A DNA stretch of 64,000 bases from Lampris incognitus (lineage: Eukaryota; Chordata; Actinopteri; Lampriformes; Lampridae). Position 1 is the stretch's first letter; each line of letters opens with the position of its first letter. Under the pieces are notes generated by a model, which saw only the letters and a program-made list of their open reading frames with translations, did not search any database and was not told the DNA's origin. Shown here piece by piece: positions 24,651 through 35,597 of the stretch. The position numbers were made by a program, and so were the translations under genes. The DNA is taken from contig NC_079219.1 in the NCBI RefSeq assembly GCF_029633865.1, positions 52,599,121 through 52,663,120 on the forward strand, in the 5' to 3' direction.

Positions 24651-24907
24651 GCTCCTACATGGTGCGTACGGAAGACGGTGCTGTCTTCAGACGGAACCGC
24701 AGGCACCTGCAATCCGTGCCTGCCCCTGCAACTGTTGCAACCCAACCAGCCAGAGACAGCAATGACTTGCAGCAGGAACGACTCAGCCCACCGGTTGCCA
24801 CCTCATCGGGCACTCCCACGGAGCCGGACGTGCCAGCAAGGCCCTCTGGGTTCACCGTCACCTCCAGTGGCAGAGTTGTAAAACCCCCAAAGCGGTATGA
24901 TGTTTAG
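24651..24907 (+). pseudogene. C-terminal end of Ty3/gypsy pol in a shifted frame
   Basis: After a frameshift near 24645-24660, another frame continues with VRTEDGAVFRRNRRHLQ and ends GRVVKPPKRYDV before a stop at 24905-24907. This is the usual end of integrase in this group of elements. Confidence 0.75.
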
Positions 24908-25136
24908 ATACTGAGTGAGCAATGGGGCAGAATAATCCCCACACTCAGTCAAAGGCCTGGGCAGTCTACCCCACCCTTCGGGTTAATTTTTGAATTTTGA
25001 AGTGCATGTCTTCATTGTTAGCTGGTTATGCTGTTAATTAGCAAATTGCTAATATGGTATTGCTGTTGCTATGTTTTATAATCTAGCAATGTTATTGTTT
25101 CCATTGGAACATACATGTTCTTTAAAAGGAGGGAGA

Positions 25137-25321
25137 TGTGATGAGAACTACAGTGCCCAGCATGCTGTGTACGTAAGAGGAGGGGCACGCAACCATATGT
25201 TTTAGCGCGGTTCTGTACTGGGGCATTCTGGGGATTGTCCGGGTCGGGGACTGGAAGCAGATGGCTGAATAAAGCACGTTATTAATCGCGACTCCCTTGC
25301 CTGTCGTTTATGCACATGACA
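25137..25321 (+). repeat. 3' LTR of the Ty3/gypsy element
   Basis: It has the same 185-bp length as the left LTR. I count three substitutions between them (cagcg/cagca, ctgga/ctgta, agcgg/agcag), about 1.6%, which points to a fairly recent insertion. Confidence 0.93.
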
Positions 25322-25326
25322 GTCGG

Positions 25327-25523
25327 TACTTATTCTGACGAGTGAAACAAAATGTCTTCCACTAATTAGTGAGGAGAACGTGAGTGTTACTAGTTAACTA
25401 GAGACTCTTTTTGGACCCTAACCAGTTCATTACTAAGAGAACGTGTATAACTAGTTAACCAGTCACTAAGTAGTTAACCGACTAGTGTAACTAGTTGACA
25501 TTTTGGCTCTTACCAGTTAACTG
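25327..25523. repeat. ACTAGT-rich repeat, right part
   Basis: ACTAGT occurs at 25389, 25450, 25481 and 25490, mostly within CTAGTTAAC contexts. Together with the left part it forms an approximately 430-bp unit of unknown type. Confidence 0.6.
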
Positions 25524-25879
25524 CTGATGGAGGAGACGTTCGCCCGCCTCGAAGTTCTCGCCGAGCTCCACAGCAACCAGGGCTGGAACTTCAAATCCCA
25601 AATCTTCAGCGAGGTCAGCCTACGACTGGGGGTGAGAAAAAAGACCAGGACGACATCATGCTCAAAGTGACGGGCTGGTACCCTGGCCACCCAGCTTGCC
25701 GTCCTCACCAGCCAACACCAGCGGGACTGGGACCGCCACCTGCCCCTGGTCCTGTGGTCCTGCTGGACTACTGTCCAGGAGTCTAGCCAGTGCGGCGTGC
25801 CTGCTGCCCTCATGTTTGGGCGGGAGCTCCGCGGACTTGACGTTCGGGCCCCGCCTGAGCCCGAGATTGCCGGGGGGCG
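25524..25879 (+). pseudogene. Gypsy integrase fragment, left of the LINE
   Basis: The frame beginning FARLEVLAELHSNQGWNFKS changes near 25650-25680, where the segment containing the catalytic glutamate is missing. It resumes with TLATQLAVLT and LPLVLWSCWTTVQESSQCGV. This is typical of gypsy integrase cores. It is degenerate and non-functional. Confidence 0.8.
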
Positions 25880-26189
25880 GGGTACCTGGGAGTCACGTGA
25901 TTCAGCGAAGCTACACAGCCGCTAGCTCGGAGGCTCTCCAAACAAATTCATTTTAAAACCTTTATAAACCCCCAAACCCGCTTTTAATTCGGTCGGACAG
26001 CCGCAGCACGCCGCTGAGACCCGGGAACACAACTAAAGTCAGCTAGTGAGCAAATTCCGACATGCGAGGAAACATTAACCGGGACTGGCGACCAAGAAGC
26101 TCGCATAATGGCGGCGGCACCGGAACGCTTGAGCCGGAGGACACTTGCTTATTCTTCAAGAGATAAAAAAACTGTTGGAAATTACTAAT

Positions 26190-26550
26190 AACACACGTTA
26201 GCCCCTAGCTAACGGGTCAGACCCTTTAGCCGAGCGGTTAGTGATGCCGCCTTGTGGTGCAGTACACCCCGTATCGAATCCCGCACCGGGCAAAAAAATA
26301 ACCGATTACATTGGTGGCAGCGGTGGGATCCGGAAGTGTGCAGATCCTCAGAAGTCTCTTCGGAGCGCGGGAAGAACAAAGCGCGAGAGCGCGCTTCCGG
26401 GGAGGGTGACGAGTGTAAACTACTAATAAGACACGTTAGCCCCTAGCTAACGAGTCTGACCCTTAGCCGAGCGGTTAGTGATGTCGCCTTGTGTTGCAGT
26501 ACACCCGTATCGAATCCCGCACCGGGCAAGAAAATAACCGGTTACACTGT
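26190..26550 (+). repeat. Two tandem modules with tRNA-like boxes at the LINE 5' end
   Basis: Modules of about 120 bp (26190-26310 and 26427-26550, offset about 239 bp) share CACGTTAGCCCCTAGCTAAC, TAGCCGAGCGGTTAGTGATG and GTATCGAATCCCGCACCGGG. The latter two resemble RNA polymerase III A and B boxes. The sequence TTGGTGGCAGCGGTGGGATC follows the first module. Folding to a true tRNA is not evident. Confidence 0.7.
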
Positions 26551-26599
26551 TAGCAAGCCCGTCCCCAGCAAAACCGCAGAAATTAATCAGTTTATCTCT

Positions 26600-27230
26600 G
26601 GACTGAAAGCTGCTGGACATGCTGAGCTCCCGCGTGGCCGAGGCGGAGGACCGGTTGGTGGAGCTGGACTCTCGCGGGTATCAAGTTGAGTAAGGACAGA
26701 GTCTTTTTAATGGCGAAAGTTAACCAACTGGAAAACTGCAGCCGACGCAGCAACATACCGGTCGTTCAGCTCCGGGAAGGCTGCGAGGGAAACGACGTTA
26801 ACTTGGTTGCTAGTTGGATCCCAACCACCCTGGGACAAGGGCATTTCACCGAGCCCCTGATAGCAGGCGCGTCGGGGTTCTGTACTCCGTCCACTTGCAG
26901 CCCAGAGACCCGAGACCTGTCCTGATACGCCTGCTCAAATATCAAGCTCGGGGCAAAATCCTACGGTCCAGTAAGGGGCCCATCGTGCATGATGATCAGG
27001 TCAGGGAAAAGTTCAGCCTGTGCTGGACCTTTTCCCGCCCTGAGCGCCAGCCTAATGACACGCAGGAAGGAGTAAGACCAAGTTAAGAGGGAACTTCGAC
27101 CGAAGGATATTCCGTTTGCCCTACTACGTCCCGCAGCACTGAGGATCACGCTCCCTGAGGGAAGGAGAAGATTCCTCAAAACCCCTAAGGAAGCGGTGAC
27201 ATTCCTGCGTGACCCTCCGGGAGAATCATA
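26600..27230 (+). pseudogene. L1-type ORF1 relic
   Basis: Fragments in several frames read KVNQLENCSRRSNIPVVQL, PRPVLIRLLKYQARGKILRS and GPIVHDDQ, then pieces resembling DIPFALLRPAALRITLPEG and FLKTPKEAVTFL. This is the order of the RNA-binding ORF1 protein of fish L1 elements. Several frameshifts and stops are present. Confidence 0.72.
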
Positions 27231-27785
27231 ACGGACGAAACCAGGTAGGATGAAAACTGGATAGGCAGCCGTTGTTCTTACGAGCTGCCATGGCTTTAGG
27301 CTTAAAACTGTCGTCACTCTTGTTATATTAAAGACGTTCTAGACAAGGACAGCGCCCTCAGTTTACATTTGAAAGATTGGTTTCAGCTTAAACCGACTAA
27401 TTTGTGTAGTAACAATTTTTGAAACGGGTGTTTTCAATATTTATAGTAATTTCCTGTTTCACTTAAAATTTGATAATTTTGTATAGTAATTCATCTTTTC
27501 AGACAGCCCTGGGCTGGACAAGATGTTTACAAATCAGCCAGACATGGCATGCATGGTAAGTGCAAAGTGCACATCCCAGTTTAGTAGGGTAGATGGTGCC
27601 AATGTTCAGGAGTAGGCACCTTTTCTTTTTTTTTCTTTTTTTTTTACTACTGTCAGTGCATTTTTTATTTATTTTTATTTTTTTGCTATTTTACCACAGG
27701 AGACACATTTTCACTTGCACAGGGAATTCACAAAAGGTCATAATACTGTGATAGCTGTATACACTTATTGTTGATGAATAGAGTA

Positions 27786-28246
27786 ATGAAATTTGTTGGC
27801 TTTAACGTGAATGGGCCAAATGGACTGGTTAAAAGGAAGAGAGTCTTGACACACCTGAAAAAACTGCAAATTGATATTGCTTTTATCCAAGAAAGCCATC
27901 TTACCCTACAGGAGCATAAGAAACTGAGGAGACAATGTGTAGGACATGTATTATCATCATTTTTGCTTGGATCCTATTCTGGATAAGTCAACCTCGACAG
28001 TATCCAAAACAAAAGCGGCCAAAACCGCCTTGATTTTTATGAAAGATCTTAATTCGATGGATGTGTGGAGACAAATGCACCCTCAAACCAGGGACTACTC
28101 TTTCTATTCCTGCCTCCATAACGCTCATACTAGAATTGACCTTTTTCTGTTTTTATAGAACATTAGAATATGAATACTTACCTAGAACCCTGTCAGATCA
28201 TTCACCTTTGATCCTGTGTATCTTGATGCCAGAAAAACCAACTAAT
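27786..28246 (+). pseudogene. LINE endonuclease domain
   Basis: It starts FVGFNVNGPNGLVKRKRVLT and continues IDIAFIQESHLT, the N-terminus of an L1-type apurinic endonuclease with the catalytic N and E positions (FNVNG, QES). After an internal deletion and frameshift, the SDHSPLIL motif is present near 28195-28215. The SINE at 28247 interrupts the rest. Confidence 0.82.
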
Positions 28247-28422
28247 GGGGGCACCCCGGTGGCTCACCTGGTAGAGCATGTACCACATAAGGCCGAGTCC
28301 TTACTGCTCAGGCCTGGGTTCGAATCTAGCCTGGGGCCTTTGCTGCATGTCATCCCCTGCCTTTCCTGTCTCTCTTGACTGTCGCTATCGAATAAAGGCA
28401 GAAAATGCCACACAAAAAAAAA
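28247..28422 (+). mobile_element. tRNA-derived SINE in the LINE (second family)
   Basis: The head has an A box GTGGCTCACCTGGTAGAGC and a B box GGTTCGAATCT, and the tail ends in a poly(A) run. The 7-bp duplication AACTAAT flanks it (28240-28246 and 28423-28429). It differs in sequence and orientation from the seven-copy family. Confidence 0.85.
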
Positions 28423-29474
28423 AACTAATTCATATAGATGGCGTTTGAACCCTACCCTTCTTCAAAAACCAGATTTCTGCAAGTTTATTAGGGACCAGAT
28501 AGAGCTATTCTGTGAGACAAACTGCCTCTTCTCCCAATAGTTTTATATTATGGGACATGCTAAAAACTTATTTAAGGGGACAAATAATCTCCTATACAAA
28601 AGTTATTAAAACATGGCAGAAAAAGAAGAATTGGAATCAGAAATTTTGAAATTGGAAAAGGAGTTCCAACAGTATGGGTCCAAAGAATTACCAATCACAA
28701 ACAAACAAAAAGCTCAAATACAATACACTACATACATACTTATAGAATTGAAAAAGCAATTTTAAGAAATAAACACAGACATTAAGAATTGGGAGAGAAG
28801 GCACACAAAATCTTATCCTTGCGACTGAGAAAAGAGGAAAGCTCAAGCACAATTAATGGTATTCAAACTGAAACAGGTTCAGTCTCATATAATCCAATAG
28901 AAATTAATAACACATTTAAAAAAGCGTTATAAAAATGTATATATGTCAGAATCTCCAAAAGACCTGACTAAAATGGATGAATTTCTGTCCACCATTGAAT
29001 TGCCCAAACTTGGCCAAGAAGACCAAATGAATCTTGATCTTCCTTTCACACAAAGAAATTGAAAAGGCCCTGGGGTCATTACAATCTAATAAATCACCAG
29101 GGAAAGATGGTTTCCCCCCTGAATTTTACAGAAATGTAAGGATCTACTCATCCCCCTCATCATGAATATAATTAACTTAGCATCTAAAACTCAAACTCTC
29201 CCCAAATCATTCTCTACTGCCATAATCACTGTGATTCACAGTAGAAAAAAAAGAAACCCATTAAAGTGCTCTTAATTTCGGCCTATTATTAAATTCAGAC
29301 TATAAATTGATCTCTAAGGCCCTAGCTAACAGGCTTGGCCAATATTTGCCACAATTAATGAATCCAGACCAAAGTGGCTTTATTTTGAAATGCTTATCAG
29401 CTAACAATTTATGTAGGCTCTTTGATATTGTCCACCTAACAAAATCTAAAACTGAGCCTAGTGTAGCTCTAGAT
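28423..29474 (+). pseudogene. LINE reverse transcriptase, N-terminal part
   Basis: After the SINE, LINE sequence resumes with YRWRLNPTLLQKPDF. Later pieces include EIEKALGSLQSNKSPGKDGF, an SNKSPGxDG motif of L1 reverse transcriptases, and ANRLGQYLPQLMNPDQSGF. Stops and frameshifts are frequent. The end SVALD is cut by hAT transposon 1. Confidence 0.8.
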
Positions 29475-29676
29475 CACTGAACCCCAATTAGCGGCCCGCA
29501 GGAGAGCCAAATGTTTGACCCTCTTAACTCTACTTTGTTTTGGCCTCACCCAACACCATATACTTGACCACTTGACATAGAGTGCATGGACATAACACAT
29601 ACTCCACACTCTCTACGGTCCTTGACTAAACAGAGCAGTTCACCAGCTAAGTCACAGATAATCAATAACTGTCCTA

Positions 29677-31180
29677 AACCAAGAACATGGCCTGCACGAA
29701 AAAGCGCAAAGTCGACCAGGAATACCGTCATTTCAGATCTGACTGGATTGATCAGTTTTGTTTTATTTTACCAGACCATGCCAATGCTTAACTGACATGC
29801 TTGATATGCATGTAGATAGTAGTCTACAAAGCAGATAATCTCAGGCGGCACTTCAACACTGTGCATGCTGCCAGTTTTAATGCCAACTACCCTACAAAAT
29901 CAGATGCAAACAAAAAATAGCACATTTACATCATTCAAGCACTCCATTTCTACTATCTGTAAATTAACATTGGCACAAAAGAGTGCGACAGCTGCATCAT
30001 TGCGTGTTTCATGGAACCTTGCTAAAGCTAAGAAGCCATTCACTGATGCTGAGTTGATTAAAATGTGTGCAATTGATAGGGTTGGCGAAGTTTAAAGTCA
30101 TGATGAGAAAAACAAGCAAACAATTGTGGTCCACACCTGTTTGCTTGGCACCTGACAATGACACCTGCTTTAATAGCTCGAGCTATTAAAGTAGGTGCCA
30201 TTGTCGGCTAACACAGCAACAAGAAGAGTAGAGCTTGTAGCGGAGGAGTATTTTTCCAATCTGCTCACCGATTTGAAGAAAGCAGAAGCCATATCACTAG
30301 CCATAGACTCATTCTGTGACCGAACCAATATGGAACAGCTATCTGTTCACAAGACTTTTTGATGGGAAGACCTTTTGGGAAGAGCTACTTTGTTTGCTTC
30401 CTCTGCCTGGGCACGCAACTGGAGAAATAATCTTTAATAAATTAACACAGTTCTTTGAGAAGAATGGCTTGGAGGTGTGCAAAATTGTGTATGTTGTCAC
30501 CAATGGGGCTCCGGGGACAACACAAGGGCTTGGTAAGCAGGCTTATCGCTGCTAACCTAGCACTTTTATCATGTCATTGCATTATTCACAAATCAGTGTC
30601 GTGTGCCAAACTGTGTATGGAAGTGAAAGAGGCGATGGATACTGGGGCGAGACCGATAAATATCATTCGCGAAAGTTCTAGTCTGCATCATCGCCTTTTC
30701 AGAGCATTGCAGGGGGAAATGTCAGCGGAACACAAGGATCTTTTGCTGCCTATTGGTAAATGGATTGCATTTATATGGCACTTTTCTTGTCTACTGACCA
30801 CTTAAAGCGCTTCACAATGTATGCCTCATTCACCCATTCACACACATATTCATCCTCTGATAGCGGAGGCTGCTATGCAAGGTGCCAACCTGCTCATTAG
30901 GATCAGTTAAGGATTCAGTGTGTTGCTCAAGGACACTTTGATATGCTCTCCACAGGAGCCAGGGATCGAACCAGTGACCTTTCGATTACTGGACAACCTG
31001 CTGTACCTCCTGAGCCATGCCGCCTAATGATGTTCGCTGGCTGAACAAAGGTCGTGTGTTGGAGAGAATGTGCAATGTGCGCGATAAGCTTGTGTCATTT
31101 TTATCCGGACTGCGAAGCCAAAAAGCTCAAGAATATCAGAGGTCTTTAAGTGACAATAAGGTGATGGCATATGTTCATCT
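29677..31180 (+). pseudogene. Degenerate hAT transposase (ZBED/SCAND3-like)
   Basis: Fragments in changing frames read KKRKVDQEYRHFRSDWIDQF, LRRHFNTVHAASF (end of a BED-type finger), VSWNLAKAKKPFTDAELIK, AISLAIDSFCDRTN, VVTNGAPGTTQGL, CIIHKSVSCAKLC and NDVRWLNKGRVLERM. The order matches hAT transposases of the ZBED type. Stops, frameshifts and the SINE insertion inactivate it. Confidence 0.8.
30753..31022 (-). mobile_element. tRNA-derived SINE with L2-like tail, nested in hAT 1
   Basis: On the minus strand it begins with a tRNA-like head (GGCGGCATGGCTCAGGAGGT, B box GGTTCGATCCC). It ends in an L2-type 3' tail (GTGAAGCGCTTTAAGTGGTC, GTGCCATATAAATGCAATCC). It splits the transposase between LLLP and NDVRWLN. 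Boundaries are approximate. Confidence 0.8.
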
Positions 31181-31216
31181 TTGTGTGACATGTCTCATCT
31201 AAATCACCTTGATCTG

Positions 31217-31290
31217 CAATTAATAATAATAATATTGATAATATTAAAAATAATAATGACGATAAAAATGATAATAACAATAATAATTTT
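31217..31290. repeat. (AAT)n-rich microsatellite in hAT 1
   Basis: Imperfect AAT/ATA/GAT triplets with little other sequence. Confidence 0.8.
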
Positions 31291-31435
31291 AGTGGTAGCA
31301 ACAACAACATCTGCACATAAAACAACTTTTACTGGGGCAATGGGGGGGGGGACCTGGATATTTTGGTCCTTGGCTTGACATGCATGACGTAATTTGGCCC
31401 TTGGGGACAATTAATTGGGGAACCCTGCTGTAGAT

Positions 31436-31656
31436 GCTGAAAAGGCCTTCAATAGGCTGGAGTGGTCATGTTTATTTAAAGTCTTGGCCAAGTTTGGGTT
31501 TGGCCAATTGTTTATTAATTGGGTAAAAAACCCTTTATCATGAACCCTGGGCCAAAATTATCACAAACGGACAGATCTTGACAGTGTTTCTCTTGAGTAG
31601 ATCGAGTCGACAGGGTTGCCCTTTGTCTCCAGGACTCTTTATCTTGGCTATTGAGC
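31436..31656 (+). pseudogene. LINE reverse transcriptase, middle part
   Basis: It reads DAEKAFNRLEWSCLFKVLAK and later GCPLSPGLFILAIEPLA, the D-containing motif A and the GxPLSP motif of LINE reverse transcriptases. It begins exactly where hAT 1 ends and stops where hAT 2 starts. Confidence 0.85.
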
Positions 31657-31704
31657 CCCTAGCCCAGTGGTTCTCAAACTTCCTGTCATGCCCCCCTTTG
31701 GAGG

Positions 31705-33006
31705 TAGGGTGACCAGGTGTCCCACTTTATGCGGGACTGCACAGCATTTTAATCCCTTGTCCCGTGTCCCACATAATGAAACAATGTCCTGCATTTTGGT
31801 TGGCTCTAATTTTCAAAATTCAAACTACTGCAGGACAGACGCTTTTCTAAAATCTGTCTTTTGTCCAATGACTGTGAAGAAAGCAGGGAAGGCTGTCATC
31901 ACAGGGCTATGTTTGATGTCAGTCAACCTGGGCCCACGTGGGTCAAGTGCAGGTTAACCTGTCACCATCTTTGGTGCCACAGGCTATGCCCAACGGGCAA
32001 AATTGTGAGTCACCACAAAATTACTGCAGATTTAGGTAGAATATGATGGACAGTAACACCAAGAAAAGGAAATGCAGCTACCACAAAGACTGGGAAACAA
32101 TTTGTGACTCATTGAAGCCAGTGCAAGGCGAGTCCCAGAGAGTTTTTTGCAAAATTTGCCAGAGTTATTTTTCAGTTTCACACGAAGGGGAATATGATGT
32201 GAAGTGGCATGGGAAATGTGGATCTCACAAAAATTGTGTAGCTCAAAAAGAGATGTAATGATCTATGGACTCATTCCTACTGAAACCCAAAGATGACTCC
32301 CAGACAGATAAGGTAACAACAGCGTTTACCACACTGTACAGCATCCCCACTCATACAGGTCAGCAGACTGTGGTAGTAAGCTAGCACCAGTCATTTTTCC
32401 ACACTCGGACATAGCAAAAAAAGAAATCATGCGGCTGTACAAAAACAGCGTCCACAGTTACAGATGTGCCTGCACCTGCCTCTGCAGAGACTTGTTTGAG
32501 AGAATTAGAAACACCAGTGGTTCAACTCCAAAGTGATAAAATGCGCACATGCCATTTTTTTCAGTGGTTTCAGATGCTTCTAATTATGGCACTACAAAAC
32601 TTTTCCCACTGTCTGTTAGATATTGGACACCAGAGTTGGGTTTGAAAAACAAGATCCTTGACTTTTATGAGAATAGCGATGAGTCATCTGCTAACATACA
32701 CCACCAGATTGTGAACAAGTTAACAGAAAATGACCTGCAACTGGTTATGAAAAATATACTTAAGTCCTTCACATGCTAAAGGCCTAACCTGTAACCATAG
32801 TCTATTGTGTGCTACTGAATCAGACAGAGGGCAAAGCATAGAGATGCTTTACGAGCTAAGGGGCAAAATGGAAAATTTTATTTAATTTAGATAGACATTA
32901 TATCAAAATTTTAGACTACCTCTCAGCATTGATAATGTGTCCCACATTGACCCACACAAACATACTCTTTTTCCCACATTTGGTTTGTTGGGATCTGGTC
33001 ACCCTA
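31705..33006 (+). mobile_element. DNA transposon 3 nested in hAT 2
   Basis: Ends TAGGGTGACCAGGTGTCCC and GGGATCTGGTCACCCTA are inverted repeats, and the 8-bp duplication TTTGGAGG is perfect (31697-31704 and 33007-33014). An 8-bp duplication and BED-like coding relics suggest the hAT superfamily. Confidence 0.85.
32043..32779 (+). pseudogene. Transposase fragments of DNA transposon 3
   Basis: The first frame (32043-32258) encodes KKRKCSYHKDWETICDSLK and a C-x2-C finger (FCKICQSYFS). A second (about 32549-32779) encodes VVSDASNYGTTKLFPLSVRY and YENSDESSANIH. The middle is missing or out of frame. The family is assigned by resemblance to hAT transposases of fish. Confidence 0.6.
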
Positions 33007-33459
33007 TTTGGAGGAGGAAAAATTTTTATGCCCCCTGCCCCAACAAAATGGTGACAAAATGGGTCAAGTTTAACTTTATTTAAATAACATCAAGATCATG
33101 AACATTCCTTTCACTTTTCTTTGACTAATTTCTGTTGTGCAAATAACAAACGCAAGTTCCACTTCAACTTTATCAACTTTATCAAACCTCTTTTTGTGAC
33201 ATTTGTCACTAGATTGCTCCATCAGTCTGTGCTTTTTCAAAAACAGAAAAACGAAATAAATTTTAAAAATCACTTTGCTAGAACAATAACAATAAAGTTC
33301 AATCTGTGCAAAAAAAAAAAAATGCAGATATTTGAGAAAAACGATGAGCAAGTCAATTTGTGAGAGCTCAAGTCTTATCACTGCATTAGTGGCTGCAATG
33401 ATCCTGTTTTGCACTGCACATCTTTTCAAAATGGGGTTGCAGGCTTGATACTGCCATTC

Positions 33460-35412
33460 TCAAGTCATGCTCAATGTTGAGCTTAGATCTGTTTTTGTTT
33501 TAAGTGAGGCAACACCAGAAAAGCCCATCTCACAGAGATAGGATGTGGTGCAGGGAAACAGAATCCCCACAGCCGTCTGTCCTATGAGTGGATACTCCCT
33601 CTCCACACCAAGCCAGAATTCATCCAGTGTCTGAGCTGTAAAGCTCAGCCTCAGGGTGGAGTCAGATGTCATCTCGATGAACTGGTCCTCTTCAGCAGAG
33701 CTGAAATCAGTAGGTGCTGCTGCATTGAATGGATCTGTCACCCATACACTGTTGTTTGGGAAGTATTTTTGAAAAAAATCCTCTCAGGGAAGAGATGTGC
33801 TCCTTAAGACATGAAATCACTGTAGTGGCTCCAGAATCACTGGTTTCAACAAATTCACTCAGATTCTCAAAGAAATCAGTATTTCCTTGATCAAGTCACC
33901 TGCCCCACAACTCAAACTTTTGAGTGAATGCACTGACCTTGTCTGCCAGGTGAGGACGGTGCTTGTCTCTGCCTTGAAGCTGAAGATTTAATTCATTCAG
34001 CTTTCCAAATATATCGCTGAGATAGGCCAGTTTCATCAGAAATTGTTCATCACTAAACTTGCTTGCAACTTCATGCATACGCTCCTCCTCCAGAAACACG
34101 CGAATTTCCTCTCTGAGCTCGAAGACTCATGCCAACACTACCTCGCTTGAGCCACCTAGCCTCGCTGTGAAAAAACACAGCTGAATGTTCAGCTCCCATC
34201 TCCTCACAAAGTGCAGAGAACAGCTGCGCTCTCAGGGATCTTCTTTTGATGAAATTAACCACGCTAACAACATCGGTCAAAACCTCGTTTAGGTCAGGGC
34301 TAATTTGTCTTGATGCTAGCGCTTCCCTGTGTATGACACAGTGCGTCCATTGGGCATTTTGCAAGACCCTCTTGATTAGTGCCTGCAATCCCTTCGTTTT
34401 CCCTGCCATGGTCTGTGCACCATCCGTGCAAATGTCCGCCCAGTTCTCCCATTTCAGCCCAGGTTCTGTCAGGTAACAGTCAAGAAGCCTAAAGAGCTCA
34501 TCAGCTGTCGCTCTACTCGGGACATACTTGCCAAACAGCAAATCCTCACACAGTGACTCTGAGGTGACAAAGCGAACCTATCCAATAAACAAGCAGTCTT
34601 TATTGCTGTCGTAGCCTTATCCACTTGTAAGGCAAAACGTTTGTCTTTCACTTTTTCAATGAGTTGTTCTTCAAGGTCATTTGAAATGTCACATATACGT
34701 CTTGTAACAGTATCATTGGACAGAGGGACAGCTTCAATTTTGCAGCGCTTGTCTCATCGAACATAGTTGACACCATATCTAAAGCTGCCGGAAGTATGAG
34801 CTCCTCTGCTATTTTGTGTGGTTTCTTGCACTGGGCAATTCTGTATGTGACTTTATGATGCCATTACTTCTTTGTTGTTCACTGACGCAGCTTTTACAAA
34901 GCAATGTTCCTGCTGATGGTATGCACCAAGTTTTCTCTGAAAGAACTCTTATTGACGTGCTGGCCGAGGTGGACACCCCGGCTTCAGAAAGTAAAAGTCC
35001 TACCATGTATTTGTTCTACCAATTCACTAAACAATTTCACTCTACCTGGCTGAAGAGTTGTACTAATTAAATTCAGCTGGTGCAGCGCATGGATGGAACA
35101 AATACATGGCAGGACTTTTACTTTCTGAAGCCGGGTTGTCCACCTGTGCATATTGGGGTGTATTGTCTCTAAGTGTCTTCTTAATTTATTTGGTCTCATA
35201 CTATCAGCTGCCAGAGTTTTCAGACATAAAATGCACACTGGTCTCTCCTCGTCTCCCACCACATTCACTGTGAACCCAAGAGCAAGATAGGCTTCGTCAT
35301 ATTTTCTTAACTTGGTTTTTGGTTGATTACCATCATCAGCTAAGCACCTTGTCTTGTTTGTCTCAGAAGCATCGCCTGTCTTTCTTTTCGTCCCTGTCAA
35401 ATATCTCTCCAT
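33460..35412 (-). pseudogene. Degenerate ZBED5-like hAT transposase
   Basis: It starts MERYLTGTKRKTGD and has a BED-type finger (C-x2-C...H-x4-H in CILCLKTLAADS...RRHLETIHP). After breaks it reads ADICTDGAQTMAGKTKGLQA, THCVIHREALASR and FIKRRSLRAQLF, then KFSDEQFLMKLAYLSDIFGK and near the end SYLCEMGFSGVASLKTK. This is the finger, catalytic core and C-terminal dimerisation order of hAT transposases. At least four frameshifts or stops are present. Confidence 0.85.
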
Positions 35413-35597
35413 TCTGTGAACCTACCAACTCTGTCTCATGAAAGCACATTTTGTTGATTCTTCCGCCGTGAAAAAGATTCTGAAGTCAAAACAGTAGTTC
35501 CGCACTACCCCCCCCCCCAGTTAGGCGTGCCCCCCGTCAAGCCTCTATGCCCCCCAGGGGGTGCGCGCCACACACTTTAAGAAATGCTGCCCTAGCT

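Larger units (their letters stand above)
20763..25321 (+). mobile_element. Ty3/gypsy-type LTR retrotransposon with intact ends
   Basis: Two 185-bp LTRs (20763-20947 and 25137-25321) both start TG and end CA and differ at about three positions. A 5-bp target duplication GTCGG flanks the element (20758-20762 and 25322-25326). A tRNA primer site TGGTGTCAGAAG starts directly after the left LTR. A purine-rich tract (AAAAGGAGGGAGA) directly precedes the right LTR. The coding order is gag, zinc knuckle, protease, reverse transcriptase, RNase H, integrase, as in Ty3/gypsy. Coding is broken by a gag stop codon and at least three frameshifts, so this copy is not autonomous. No envelope frame is seen. 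Confidence 0.95.
29475..31427 (+). mobile_element. hAT transposon 1 inserted in the LINE
   Basis: The ends CACTGAACCCCAATTA and TTAATTGGGGAACCCTG are imperfect inverted repeats. An 8-bp target duplication with one mismatch surrounds it (CTCTAGAT 29467-29474 and CTGTAGAT 31428-31435). It carries a degenerate transposase on the plus strand and a SINE inside. Confidence 0.88.
31665..35589 (-). mobile_element. hAT transposon 2 inserted in the LINE (ZBED5-like)
   Basis: Ends CAGTGGTTCTCAAACTT and ACACTTTAAGAAATGCTG are inverted repeats. The 8-bp duplication CCCTAGCC (31657-31664) / CCCTAGCT (35590-35597) flanks it. The transposase relic runs on the minus strand from about 35412 to 33460. A further DNA transposon occupies 31705-33006 close to its left end. 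Confidence 0.9.

Noticed and set aside
26216..26307. Possible tRNA gene
   Set aside because: It has A- and B-box-like sequences but no convincing cloverleaf pairing, and it is duplicated 239 bp away as part of a mobile-element leader.
28247..28330. Possible tRNA gene at the head of the 28247-28422 SINE
   Set aside because: The head is followed by SINE body and poly(A) and flanked by a target duplication, so it is a retroposed copy.
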